Assembly: GCA_015259305.1 (NCBI GenBank)
Contig: JABZGO010000016.1
Span: 1 to 17,319 of the forward strand
Reading direction: 5' to 3'
Source of the DNA: Alloprevotella tannerae
Lineage (GTDB): Bacteria; Bacteroidota; Bacteroidia; Bacteroidales; Bacteroidaceae
Length of the DNA: 17,319 nt
The notes beneath the pieces were generated by a model. That model had not been told where the DNA came from, did not search any database, and saw only the letters and a program-made list of their open reading frames with translations. Positions 1 to 8,278 of this stretch are shown here, piece by piece (the first letter of the stretch is position 1; each line of letters opens with the position of its first letter). Made by a program: the position numbers and the translations under genes.

Positions 1-2032
1 GCAAGAACTCGCCGGGGCGATCGGCCGGTTCGTCGAAGTGGCGCTTCAAAGCAGGGTAGAGGATGCTGCGCACAAGTGTACTCTTGCCCGAACCGGATAC
101 GCCCGTCACGACGGTCATCACGTTGAGCGGAAACTCGACCGTGATACCTTTTAAGTTGTTGGCGCGCGCACCTTCGACAGTGATACTGCGCGTCCACGAA
201 CGCCGCGTAGCGGGTACATCGATCGTCTCTTCGCCCGACAAGTATTTGAGCGTGTGGGATGGAAGTTCGGCCGACTGCTGCGGCAAGTCGGTGCTTGGCG
301 CCTGCCCCTCCGCAAACGGATTGGGCCCTGCGAAGACTACGCGTCCGCCCAAACGGCCCGCATCAGGGCCTATGTCGACAATGTAATCGGCAGCCCGCAT
401 GATTTCTTCGTCGTGTTCTACTACAATTACCGTATTCCCGAGATCGCGCAAAGCCTTTAAGACGTGGATAAGGCGCCCCGTATCGCGACTGTGCAGACCG
501 ATGCTTGGCTCATCTAATATATAGAGCGAGCCAACGAGGCTGCTGCCGAGACTCGTGGCGAGATTGATGCGCTGACTCTCACCGCCGGAAAGCGTATTGG
601 CTGCGCGGTCGAGCGTCAGATAGCCTAAGCCTACATCGACCAAGAAGCGGAGCCGCTGACGTAGTTCGGTGAGTAAGCGTGCGGCGAGTTGCTCCTCGTG
701 CGGCTCGAGTTTGAGTACGTGTTCAAACCATTCCGATAAGTCGGCTACGGACATACGCACCAAGCGGCTGATGCTTTCGCCTCCGACGCGGACGTAGCCC
801 GCCTCGGGCTTTAACCGGCTGCCTTGACAGACGGGACAAGTCGTTTTGCCACGGTAACGCGCCAACATTACGCGATACTGAATCTTATATTGATTCTCGC
901 GGAGCATTTCAAAAAAGGCATCAAGCGTTACCTGCTCCACTTTTGGGAGCGCCTGCTCCGTTTTGTCGCCGTGCCACAAAATGTTTTTTTCTTCCTGCGT
1001 CAGTTCAAAAAAAGGTTTAAACACCGGAAATCCACGTGGTGCTTGACGGCGGCAAAACTCTTCGCGCCATTGGCCCATTTTTTCGCCCCGCCAACAGACG
1101 ACGGCACCATCGTAGATGCTCAAAGCCGTATTGGGCACGACGAGTTGCTCATCGATGCCGATCACTTTTCCAAAGCCTTCGCACTCGGGACAAGCACCGG
1201 CCGGCGAGTTGAATGAAAACAGTTGGTCAGAAGGTTCTTCAAATTGTATGCCGTCGGCTTCAAAGCGCTCAGAGAAGCGATGCAGCGCCTTAGAAGGGTA
1301 GAAGCGTAGCAAGCATTCGCCTTTGCCTTCATAAAAGGCGCGCTCTACGGAGTCGGTAAGCCGATTGACTGCCTCGTTAGCGGGATCTACGCTCAGACGG
1401 TCAATAAGCAGAAAAGCCGCATCCGAGGCCTCGACTTCTCGAAGTCGGTCAGCGTCTTGCAAGACATCGTCGATGTGAAGCATCGTCCCATCAAGATCAA
1501 GCCTACTTATGCCCTGTTTGAGATAAACGGCCAACTGCTCGCTCATACTTCTATCTGCGTTGCGCACGATCGGGGCTAAGAGCGTAAAACGCGTGCTGGG
1601 CGAATAAGATAAAGCACAATGGACAACGTCGGCCCGCGTATGGCGCTTCACTTCCACGCCACTTACAGGGGAAAAAGTGTGACCAATGCGGGCAAAAAGC
1701 ATACGAAGATAGTCGTAAATCTCAGTAGACGTCCCTACCGTTGAGCGCGGGTTGCGCGCCGTCGTCTTCTGCTCGATGGCAATGGCAGGAGGAAGCCCTT
1801 TGATATAATCACAATCGGGCTTGTTCATACGGCCTAAAAATTGGCGGGCATACGCAGAAAGGCTCTCAACATAACGTCGCTGCCCTTCGGCATAGAGCGT
1901 GTCGAAAGCCAATGAGGACTTGCCGCTGCCGCTTAAGCCCGTAATGACGATTAGCTGCCCCTGAGGGAGGTTTAAGTCTATATTTTTGAGATTATTTACG
2001 CGCGCTCCCTTAACGCGAATAAGTTCTTCCAT
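1..2032 (-). CDS. uvrA: UvrA, excinuclease ABC subunit A (partial, C-terminus beyond window)
   Basis: UvrA is the DNA-damage-sensing ATPase of nucleotide excision repair; it scans DNA as a dimer and loads UvrB. The minus strand reads open from ATG at 2032 to the left edge, giving about 677 codons of a protein usually near 940, so roughly the last 260 residues are missing. The first Walker A (GLSGSGKSS) lies at residues 32-40, followed by the YVESLSAYARQFLG stretch. Later come ACPECEGFG, the CPVCQGSRLK zinc motif, the ABC signature LSGGESQRINLA with ILDEPSIGLH, and the second Walker A (GVSGSGKST) close to the edge. The first CxxC of the first zinc module, as found in E. coli UvrA, is absent; as I recall this is usual in Bacteroidetes UvrA. 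It diverges from the TonB-dependent receptor gene and has two tandem promoter matches just upstream. Confidence 0.97.
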   Translation of the reverse strand, partial: MEELIRVKGARVNNLKNIDLNLPQGQLIVITGLSGSGKSSLAFDTLYAEGQRRYVESLSAYARQFLGRMNKPDCDYIKGLPPAIAIEQKTTARNPRSTVGTSTEIYDYLRMLFARIGHTFSPVSGVEVKRHTRADVVHCALSYSPSTRFTLLAPIVRNADRSMSEQLAVYLKQGISRLDLDGTMLHIDDVLQDADRLREVEASDAAFLLIDRLSVDPANEAVNRLTDSVERAFYEGKGECLLRFYPSKALHRFSERFEADGIQFEEPSDQLFSFNSPAGACPECEGFGKVIGIDEQLVVPNTALSIYDGAVVCWRGEKMGQWREEFCRRQAPRGFPVFKPFFELTQEEKNILWHGDKTEQALPKVEQVTLDAFFEMLRENQYKIQYRVMLARYRGKTTCPVCQGSRLKPEAGYVRVGGESISRLVRMSVADLSEWFEHVLKLEPHEEQLAARLLTELRQRLRFLVDVGLGYLTLDRAANTLSGGESQRINLATSLGSSLVGSLYILDEPSIGLHSRDTGRLIHVLKALRDLGNTVIVVEHDEEIMRAADYIVDIGPDAGRLGGRVVFAGPNPFAEGQAPSTDLPQQSAELPSHTLKYLSGEETIDVPATRRSWTRSITVEGARANNLKGITVEFPLNVMTVVTGVSGSGKSTLVRSILYPALKRHFDEPADRPGEFL

Positions 2033-2050
2033 ACGCTTCGTTTTAACGAG

Positions 2051-2081
2051 CAAAAGTAAACTTTTCCTTGCAGACGGCAAA
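2051..2081 (-). promoter_or_regulatory. uvrA-proximal Bacteroidetes-type promoter
   Basis: Read on the minus strand, TTTG at 2081-2078 (-33) is followed after 19 bp by TACTTTTG at 2058-2051 (-7), matching TTTG-N19-21-TAnnTTTG. Transcription would start about 10 bases before the uvrA ATG, leaving a very short leader. Confidence 0.7.
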
Positions 2082-2109
2082 AGTAAAAGCAACGTGAGTT
2101 TGGCGCAAA
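2078..2109 (-). promoter_or_regulatory. uvrA-distal tandem promoter, overlapping the proximal one
   Basis: A second minus-strand match has TTTG at 2109-2106, a 20 bp spacer and TACTTTTG at 2085-2078. The last four bases of its -7 box are the -33 box of the proximal promoter. Both -7 boxes are the same eight bases, 27 bp apart. Confidence 0.55.
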
Positions 2110-2409
2110 CGCCGATTAAGAGCTTAGAAAAGCAGCTTCCGTGTGATCTTAGTGCAGCCGGAGACGTCGGAAGTCCTTCCCCGTGCTCCGAAAGGGGAGA
2201 AGCGCGTTGACGCAATCTACTTCGAGCCATTTCCATCTTGCACACCTCAGTCCGCCGCTATCTCAAAGTCAGCTCGGAGCGCAAGAAAACAATACGTTTA
2301 CCTTCATACTTCTGCCGCCACTTGTAGCGATGCGTATTCTTTTTGCGGAGATCTTTTTCTCTGTTGCCGAGCTTGAGAAGCGGGCAATGATTTATACCTT
2401 GTTTTAGGT
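2110..2409. other. Divergent intergenic region between uvrA and the receptor gene
   Basis: About 300 bp between the two promoter regions. Short open frames here (for example 2143-2376 and 2183-2407) have no start context, overlap one another and resemble no family I know. I see no riboswitch-like structure, repeat or RNA gene. Confidence 0.5.
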
Positions 2410-2441
2410 ATTGCAGGCGACTAAAGGCGGACTTATTTTTG
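2410..2441 (+). promoter_or_regulatory. Promoter of the TonB-dependent receptor gene
   Basis: ATTG at 2410-2413 serves as the -33 box, followed by 20 bp and TATTTTTG at 2434-2441 as the -7 box. The predicted leader before the ATG at 2476 is only about 25-30 nt, which leaves no room for a cobalamin or other riboswitch of the kind often found before such receptors. Confidence 0.7.
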
Positions 2442-2475
2442 CAAAATAATCAGACTTACACAAAAGCGTATTAAA

Positions 2476-4611
2476 ATGAAAAAAAAAGTACTTTATCTAT
2501 CGTTATGTATCTCGATAACGTCTGCCGCACATTGTGTTGCGCAGACGGAGAACCCGCAGGACTCCACGCGGCAACTTAAGGAAGTCGTCGTGAGTGCAAC
2601 GCGCATCCCCGAAGTAAAATCGAATGCGGCGGCCACAGTGACAATCATCGACCAACGTCAGATTGCCGAAATGAGCAAGACCGCGCCCGATTTAACCCAA
2701 CTGCTGGGTTTGCTCACGCCCGGCTTAGCGTTGTCGAGCAATACGACGAGTAGTCGTTCGCAGTCGCTTCGTGGAAGAAGTGCGCTCGTCTTGATTGACG
2801 GGATACCCCAATCGACGCCTTTACGTTCGACCGACCGCGATATTCGCACCATCGACATCGCAGCCATCGACCACATTGAAGTTGTGAAGGGGTCGACGGC
2901 GCTCTACGGCAACGGCGCTATTGGCGGTTTGATCAACATTGTTACGAAGAAGAACGCTACGAACAGAACGATTGCCGGCCAAACTTCCTTAGCCGGTTCT
3001 ACTTACAATTTCTTTCAACGAAGCAAGGGGCAGGGCTATCGCCTCAACCAACAGCTTTACGGAAAGGTCGGCAAACTCGACTATCTCGTCAACGGCGCAT
3101 TCGGACGCACAGGGAGCTGCGTGGATGGTGATGGGCAATACATCTCTCCGCGCTACGGACTCGGCGATACTTACACGACCAACGTCCTCGTTAATTTAGG
3201 CTATGCTTTGTCGACGAAGAACCGACTCGAATTGATGTACAACTATTATCGTAGCGTGCAAGATACCAAGCTGATTCCCGCTGCCGGAAAATATCTTATA
3301 AAGCCGGCTATTGGTGTCATCGGCAATAAAGATCCGCAAGCTGTAGATGAGGGCACGCGCTACAACCACAACGCCTACCTCAAGTTTACGTCTAAAGAGC
3401 TGTTTCGCCATACAGATTTTGAAGCAGCCGTATTTGGCTCAAGTTTATATACGATCTTCGACTTCCGAAAAGCAAACCCCGCCCAGCCTCGCTGGGAAGA
3501 AACCAGCGGACAGTCGGCCATAAAAGATCGCAAGTTCGGCTTACGCGCACAGTTTAGTTCACATCTCATATTCTCCGACAACGTCTTTACTCGTCTTGTT
3601 TATGGTTACGACTATCTTCTTGACAAGACGGCCCAACCCCTCGTTGATGGGCGTCTGTGGGTGCCTTGGCTGACCAGCAACAACCACGCGCCTTTTATTC
3701 AAACCAAGACTACGTTGTGGCAATACGTTAACATTAAAATTGGCGGCCGTTACGACTTTATCAACGTCAGCGTACCTGACTATGACGTCCTACGCAATAA
3801 GCTCAGCGACCCGCAGGTGCGCGTAAAAGGCGGATCGCTCCACTACAACAACTTCTCTTTTAACATGGGATTGTCCTACAATAAGTATCCCGTGTTCCAG
3901 CCGTTTGTTGCCTTTTCGCAAGGCTTCTCTATCTTCGACTTAGGGCGTACGCTCCGTGCAGCAAAGGCCGATGTGCTCTCAAAGATATCTACCGAGCCGG
4001 TAAAAACAAACAACTACGAAATCGGTGCTTACGCTAACATTGACAACTGGTTGCAACTCAACGGCTCCTTCTTCTATACTTACTCAAAACTGGGTAGTGA
4101 TCTCAAAATAGAAAATGGTTTTTGGGTCGTTAACCGCACGCCACAGAAGGTTTACGGCGTTGAGTTGAGCGCAGATGCCAAGCTGACCGACAAGCTGAAG
4201 GCCGGAGCTAACTTCTCTTGGCTGGAAGGAAAGATAAAGTCTGCATCAGGCAACTGGGATACTTATATGTCGAACATTTCTATCCCGGCTTCAAAACTAT
4301 TGATGTATGTCAACTATGCGCCCATCAAGGATACTTACGTCCAACTACAGTATCTCCATACGGGTAAACGCGACCGCTTTTCGCCCAATGCCTCCGGCGT
4401 TTATCAAGAAGGCGAAGGGCCCGTCAAACGCATCAACCTTCTCAACCTGATATTGGGGGCAAAAGTAAAAGCCTGGGATTTCAGTCTGGCGATCTCCAAT
4501 CTCTTGAATCATACTTATTATACTCCTTCCTCCATGCTGATGGCTCGCAACGCGGAATATGCACATGCCGACGGCCGAAAGGTTACCCTCACGGCCACAT
4601 TCAAATTTTGA
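2476..4611 (+). CDS. TonB-dependent outer-membrane receptor
   Basis: A 711-residue outer-membrane active transporter powered by TonB-ExbBD. Residues 1-22 form a signal peptide (KKK, hydrophobic core, cleavage near CVA-Q). A TonB-box-like EVVVSATR follows at about 36-43, then the plug domain to about residue 155, with RGR..VLIDGIP, DIRTIDIAAIDHIEVVKG, STALYGNGAIGGLINIVTKK. The remainder alternates in the manner of a beta-barrel and ends in a terminal Phe (TATFKF), as expected for an outer-membrane barrel. Length and plug resemble siderophore and iron-chelate receptors such as FepA/IutA rather than the larger SusC type, and no SusD-like partner is adjacent. The substrate cannot be read from sequence; an iron chelate is my guess. 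It has its own promoter and terminator, so it is probably a single-gene unit. Confidence 0.92.
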   Translation: MKKKVLYLSLCISITSAAHCVAQTENPQDSTRQLKEVVVSATRIPEVKSNAAATVTIIDQRQIAEMSKTAPDLTQLLGLLTPGLALSSNTTSSRSQSLRGRSALVLIDGIPQSTPLRSTDRDIRTIDIAAIDHIEVVKGSTALYGNGAIGGLINIVTKKNATNRTIAGQTSLAGSTYNFFQRSKGQGYRLNQQLYGKVGKLDYLVNGAFGRTGSCVDGDGQYISPRYGLGDTYTTNVLVNLGYALSTKNRLELMYNYYRSVQDTKLIPAAGKYLIKPAIGVIGNKDPQAVDEGTRYNHNAYLKFTSKELFRHTDFEAAVFGSSLYTIFDFRKANPAQPRWEETSGQSAIKDRKFGLRAQFSSHLIFSDNVFTRLVYGYDYLLDKTAQPLVDGRLWVPWLTSNNHAPFIQTKTTLWQYVNIKIGGRYDFINVSVPDYDVLRNKLSDPQVRVKGGSLHYNNFSFNMGLSYNKYPVFQPFVAFSQGFSIFDLGRTLRAAKADVLSKISTEPVKTNNYEIGAYANIDNWLQLNGSFFYTYSKLGSDLKIENGFWVVNRTPQKVYGVELSADAKLTDKLKAGANFSWLEGKIKSASGNWDTYMSNISIPASKLLMYVNYAPIKDTYVQLQYLHTGKRDRFSPNASGVYQEGEGPVKRINLLNLILGAKVKAWDFSLAISNLLNHTYYTPSSMLMARNAEYAHADGRKVTLTATFKF

Positions 4612-4692
4612 AGCATATCCGTCGTTAGATAAGTCAACGGTCGCTTTAAGGAGCGGCGAAGACCACTGAGCATCTTGAGCCTTGGCACTACC

Positions 4693-4736
4693 AAAAAGGC
4701 CCTTCGTATAGCGCATTGCCTATACGAGGGCCTTTT
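4693..4736 (+). terminator. Strong intrinsic terminator after the receptor gene
   Basis: The left arm (4694-4711) and right arm (4720-4736) pair over about 17 bp with a single bulged base, around an 8-nt loop. An A-run on the left and a T-run on the right mean it could also work on the minus strand. It lies about 80 nt past the receptor stop codon. Confidence 0.9.
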
Positions 4737-4940
4737 CTGTGTGCCCGCTTCAGCTCTTGCAAGTTCTTTAGCGGCTGCCGTTTGAGCAGTAGCCGGGCAA
4801 CATAAGTACGAGCATCGATGGCGTTTCCCCGTTTCGTATATGTTTTGTCGCTCCTCGCCCGACAAAGGCGTCCCTCCATAGGCAGATCAATCTGCTAAAG
4901 AGCGCTTTCAAGACACCAACCGATGTTGCAAAAATTCGCA

Positions 4941-5006
4941 TAGGAGATCGAAGAAATTCTCTTAGGTGATCAGAAAAATTGTCTTAGGTGATCGAAAAAA
5001 TTGTCC
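4941..5006. repeat. Array 1: three tandem 22-bp units
   Basis: Units at 4941-4962, 4963-4984 and 4985-5006 each begin TAGGxGATC and continue into an A-rich run and ATTxTC. Units 2 and 3 differ at only a few positions; unit 1 is more diverged. A degenerate half unit (AAAAATTCGCA) precedes them. The period is exactly 22 bp. Confidence 0.85.
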
Positions 5007-5021
5007 TATAAGACAATTTTT
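4996..5021. repeat. Hairpin closing array 1
   Basis: A perfect 10-bp inverted repeat, AAAAATTGTC (4996-5005) against GACAATTTTT (5012-5021), encloses a 6-base loop CTATAA. The left arm is the end of the third 22-bp unit, so the array ends in an inverted partial copy of itself. Another TTATAGG lies at 5028-5034. Confidence 0.8.
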
Positions 5022-5455
5022 CTTCTCTTATAGGAAAGTTTTTAGATGCCTTATACTGTTGATAATCAATGCCTTTTTTTCTATCTTTCTCTCGCTCTTC
5101 TCTCTGCGATTCAGCAGCTTCTTTTAATGGTCGACCTCAACTCAGGGCTGAAGCCAACGGCTACTACCCGAAAGGGAATGCAACTATTTTGCAACATTTG
5201 AATCGTAAACTACAAGCATAATAAGAACATCATATCCTTTCTCTTATTCTGATTTGCACTTTAGTCGCATGGCCATAAAGTTTCAAAGTGACTCCGACGT
5301 TTTATTCAGCGGCATTATGACCAATTTGTGTGATTCCATAAAAATAGACCGCACTTATTCTCTCCTGAAATGGAAAAAACGCTTCTGCACTATGGCGTGG
5401 AAAGCACTAAGCAGATCGCTCACAGAAAAGCGTGGGGGAAATAAACGCAAGGGAG

Positions 5456-5487
5456 CTTGGGGCTTCTCTTTGTTTCTTCTAAATTTG
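5456..5487 (+). promoter_or_regulatory. Promoter of rpoN
   Basis: CTTG at 5456-5459, a 20 bp spacer and TAAATTTG at 5480-5487 match the Bacteroidetes sigma-70-type consensus. Transcription would begin a few bases before the ATG at 5506, giving a very short leader. Confidence 0.75.
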
Positions 5488-5505
5488 CACTCGTAAACGA
5501 CTTAT

Positions 5506-6981
5506 ATGCCTCAGAAACTCATACAAACACAAAAGGAAGAGCAAACCCAACAGCTCTCGGCTGTGCAAGTGGCTATGGCGCGCTTGCTCGAACTGCCTGT
5601 GATGGATCTGGAGCAGCGCGTGCGCAACGAATTGGAAGATAATGCTGCGTTGGAGGAGGCCGGACCTGATAAAAATGAGGAGGATATGGCGGCAGAAACG
5701 ACGGAAGCGGACGATAATGAGTCGGAGACCGCTGAAGATGAGCCACACGCCGATGATGAGACGGCCGATTATTTGACGGAAGACGATATTCCGGATTATC
5801 TGTTGCGACAACGTAACGAGGCCGAGGAGCGCGAGGTGCAACTGGCGGCGACAAATAATGCGTATGATGAGCTTTATCGACAGATCGGTGAGCACGATCT
5901 CGATGAACAGCAACGCCGGATTATGGAATATCTTATCGGCAGTCTGGATAATGATGGCTATCTGCGTAAAGATTTGCGCACCATCGGCGATGAATTGGCG
6001 ATTTATCAGAATTTGGACGTGTCTGAGGAAGAGTTGGAGCGATTGTTGCACCTCTTACAGCGATTTGAACCGCGCGGCATCGGAGCACGCGACTTGCAGG
6101 AATGCCTTCGCGTGCAATTGGAAAGTCCGGAGCTCAAGAGTCCTTTTAAGGCGCTCGCCATAGCCATCGTTGATCGTTGCTTTAAGGATTTTACGTATCA
6201 CCATTGGAACACAATAAAGGCGCGATTAAAAACAGACGATGAAAGCCTGCAACAAGCAGCACAGCTGATACGTCGCTTAAATCCGAAACCCGGTAGTGCT
6301 TTGAATGAAACGACGATCGGAACGGCGCCAACGGCAATCCCCGACTTTTATGTTCACGTTGAAGATGATGGAAGTATCAGCGTGCGACTCAATAATGGAG
6401 ACGTCCCCGAATTGCGTGTGAGTAAGGCGTTCAAAGATACGGTGCGCGAGTTTGGCGGCCATAAAGACTTGAATAAAAGTCAGCGCGATGCTTACGTTTA
6501 TGCTCGCAAGAAAGTGGGGGATGCGCAGCTCTTCCTCGAACTCATCAACCGGCGGCGCAAGACTTTGATGGGCGTGATGCGTGGCATCGTCGAGCGGCAA
6601 CGCGACTTCTTCCTGAACGACGACGATGAAATGCTACTCGTCCCCATGACGCTACGCGATGTCGCTGAGAAGGCCGGCGTAGATATTTCTACCGTTTCAC
6701 GCGTCACGGGAAGCAAATATGTGCAGACGCAACACGGACTTTACCCGCTTAAGTTCTTCTTCTCCTCCCAATTTACTTCCGGCGAGGGAGAAGAACTCTC
6801 GTCGCGCCAAGCCAAAGCTGCACTGCGTGAGGCCATAGCTGCCGAAGACAAGCGCCATCCCTTGGCCGACGAAGCGCTGACGCTCGTCATGAAAGAAAAA
6901 GGTTTCCCCATCTCGCGCCGCACGGTGGCTAAATATCGAGAGCAATTGGGCATTCCGAAGTCCGGACTGCGCAAACAATAA
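5506..6981 (+). CDS. rpoN: RNA polymerase sigma-54 factor (RpoN)
   Basis: This alternative sigma factor directs RNA polymerase to -24/-12 promoters and needs an AAA+ activator for open-complex formation. The protein has 491 residues, a normal length. Residues 1-50 are the Gln/Leu-rich region I (QKLIQTQ..., SAVQVAMARLLELP). Residues about 50-105 form a very acidic linker, region II. The core-binding domain follows, with EQQRRIMEYLIGSLDNDGYL and RFEPRGIGARDLQECL. A helix-turn-helix starts near residue 381 (TLRDVAEKAGVDISTVSRV). The RpoN box SRRTVAKYRE, which reads the -24 element, is at about 470-479. It is first in a plus-strand run with the PAP2-like gene, purE and ispG, with 55 bp to the next gene. 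No sigma-54 activator gene lies in the window. Confidence 0.97.
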   Translation: MPQKLIQTQKEEQTQQLSAVQVAMARLLELPVMDLEQRVRNELEDNAALEEAGPDKNEEDMAAETTEADDNESETAEDEPHADDETADYLTEDDIPDYLLRQRNEAEEREVQLAATNNAYDELYRQIGEHDLDEQQRRIMEYLIGSLDNDGYLRKDLRTIGDELAIYQNLDVSEEELERLLHLLQRFEPRGIGARDLQECLRVQLESPELKSPFKALAIAIVDRCFKDFTYHHWNTIKARLKTDDESLQQAAQLIRRLNPKPGSALNETTIGTAPTAIPDFYVHVEDDGSISVRLNNGDVPELRVSKAFKDTVREFGGHKDLNKSQRDAYVYARKKVGDAQLFLELINRRRKTLMGVMRGIVERQRDFFLNDDDEMLLVPMTLRDVAEKAGVDISTVSRVTGSKYVQTQHGLYPLKFFFSSQFTSGEGEELSSRQAKAALREAIAAEDKRHPLADEALTLVMKEKGFPISRRTVAKYREQLGIPKSGLRKQ

Positions 6982-7036
6982 TACAACTCAAAACCATACA
7001 ACTCGTAGAAATCTCAATAAGATTTACTTTCAAGCA

Positions 7037-7654
7037 ATGTCCAATAAGTATCTCATCTTATCAGCACAAGCTGTTTCGCTACTTTTCTCGCCGTTTTATA
7101 TGCCGGTCGTAGCTTTTTTAGCCTTGTTCGTTTTTAGTTATATGAGTTTGCTTCCGCCTTCTTATAAGGCGATGTTGTTGTTTATGGTTTGGCTCTTTAC
7201 CGTCATTCTGCCACGTTTGTCCATCTTTACTTACCGCAAACTCAATGGCTGGACGCGCCACGGCTTAGGACGCCGCACCAATCGCTACGTACCCTATCTT
7301 TTGAGTATGATGAACTATGCCTTGCTGCTCTATTTAATGGAGCGCATGCATATGCCTCGTTTCACGCTTGGCATCATCGCCGGGGCGCTTGCGCTTCAGA
7401 TCGTATGCGCCGTGCTCAATAATTGGATAAAAGTGAGTACCCACGCGGCTGCTTCCGGCGGCGTTATCGGCGCATTACTGGCATTCTCCGAAATCTTTTC
7501 GTTTGATCCCACTTGGTGGCTGTGCTTCTCTATTCTGCTTTGCGGCTTAGTCTGCACAAGCCGGCTCATCTTGCGCCAACATTCGCTCCGCGACATCGGA
7601 CTGGGCGTCTTGATCGGCATACTTTGCGGCTATCTCTGCGTGCGTTTTATGTAA
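7037..7654 (+). CDS. PAP2-family integral membrane protein
   Basis: A 205-residue hydrophobic protein with about six membrane segments. It carries the third signature of the PAP2 (type 2 phosphatidic acid phosphatase) family exactly: SR-x5-H-x3-D with S175, R176, H182 and D186. A His-containing segment, KVSTHAAASGG (K132, H136), stands where the family usually has PSGH. The classical first motif (KxxxxxxRP) is not obvious. PAP2 enzymes dephosphorylate lipid phosphates such as undecaprenyl pyrophosphate at the membrane; this small divergent form is often left unnamed in Bacteroidales, so the substrate is open. It sits 55 bp after rpoN and 90 bp before purE, with no promoter match on either side, which suggests a shared transcript. 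Confidence 0.8.
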   Translation: MSNKYLILSAQAVSLLFSPFYMPVVAFLALFVFSYMSLLPPSYKAMLLFMVWLFTVILPRLSIFTYRKLNGWTRHGLGRRTNRYVPYLLSMMNYALLLYLMERMHMPRFTLGIIAGALALQIVCAVLNNWIKVSTHAAASGGVIGALLAFSEIFSFDPTWWLCFSILLCGLVCTSRLILRQHSLRDIGLGVLIGILCGYLCVRFM

Positions 7655-7744
7655 GCGCCTCGCAAATTGAGGGTCCCACCGCCCCGCCACACATTATTAT
7701 ATATAGAATCAACGTTACCAACAATCAATATAATACAACGAATT

Positions 7745-8251
7745 ATGCAACCACTCATCAGCATTATTATGGGTAGTACCTCCGATCTACCCATTATGGA
7801 GAAGGCCGCCAAGTTTCTCGACGAAATGGAAGTGCCATTTGAAATAAACGCCTTATCTGCCCACCGCACGCCCAACGAAGTCGAAGCCTTTGCGCAAGGT
7901 GCTGCCGCACGCGGCTTGAAAGTGATCATAGCAGGTGCCGGAATGGCAGCCGCTTTGCCCGGCGTTATCGCTGCTTCTACCACCTTGCCCGTAATCGGTG
8001 TCCCCATCAAAGGCATGTTAGATGGTTTAGATGCCCTCTTGTCTATCGTGCAAATGCCGCCGGGCATCCCCGTGGCTACGGTGGGCGTCAATGGTGCGCA
8101 AAATGCCGCTATCCTGGCTTTAGAGATGCTGGCTTTGAGCGATGCCGATTTAGCTGAGCGCCTCCGCCGCCACAAAAGCGGACTCAAAAATAAGATTGTG
8201 AAAGCTAACGAAGCTTTGGCCGCAGAGCAATATAAGTATAAGACCAACTAA
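7745..8251 (+). CDS. purE: N5-carboxyaminoimidazole ribonucleotide mutase (PurE)
   Basis: PurE (class I) converts N5-CAIR to CAIR in de novo purine synthesis, following PurK. From ATG at 7745 the protein has 168 residues, the usual bacterial length. Family motifs are present: GSTSDLP at 10-16, SAHRTP at 38-43 containing the catalytic His40, [12 protein letters not shown], and GVNGAQNAA. The open frame extends upstream to a TTG at 7667, but those 26 extra residues resemble no PurE, whereas the ATG gives the typical [11 protein letters not shown] start. purK is not in the window. Only 27 bp separate it from ispG, so the two are probably cotranscribed. Confidence 0.97.
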   Translation: MQPLISIIMGSTSDLPIMEKAAKFLDEMEVPFEINALSAHRTPNEVEAFAQGAAARGLKVIIAGAGMAAALPGVIAASTTLPVIGVPIKGMLDGLDALLSIVQMPPGIPVATVGVNGAQNAAILALEMLALSDADLAERLRRHKSGLKNKIVKANEALAAEQYKYKTN

Positions 8252-8278
8252 GGTCGCAACGCCAATTTACAACAAGCT

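Larger units (their letters stand above)
4737..5455. other. Gene-poor intergenic stretch before rpoN
   Basis: About 720 bp with no convincing gene. The plus frame at 5254-5496 lacks ATG at its listed start and resembles no family; minus frames around 4688-4879 run through the terminator hairpin. The region contains the 22-bp-period array at 4941-5006 and its hairpin, and possible outer inverted repeats at 4923-4933 and 5187-5197. The rest is AT-rich without recognisable content. Confidence 0.6.

Noticed and set aside
824..1216. 130-codon plus-strand frame within uvrA
   Set aside because: uvrA motifs continue unbroken on the other strand across the whole interval.
2442..2475. Cobalamin riboswitch ahead of the TonB-dependent receptor
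   Set aside because: The predicted leader is only about 25-30 nt and no conserved B12-box-like sequence is visible.
4941..5006. Array 1 considered as a CRISPR
   Set aside because: The units abut with no spacers and no cas genes are present; it is a tandem repeat. The same holds for arrays 2 and 3.
5180..5191. 12-base match GCAACTATTTTG shared with 11384-11395 near the edges of arrays 1 and 2
   Set aside because: Several 12-base matches are expected by chance in 17 kb, and the positions relative to the arrays differ, so I do not treat it as a shared element end.
5479..6051. 190-codon open frame on the minus strand, rich in Ile, Leu and Arg
   Set aside because: Antisense to the acidic N-terminal part of rpoN; GAT/GAA-rich codons on the plus strand give hydrophobic runs on the other strand, so it is not evidence of a membrane protein.
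7630..8247. 205-codon open frame on the minus strand
   Set aside because: Antisense to purE and spanning the gap before it; no family resemblance.
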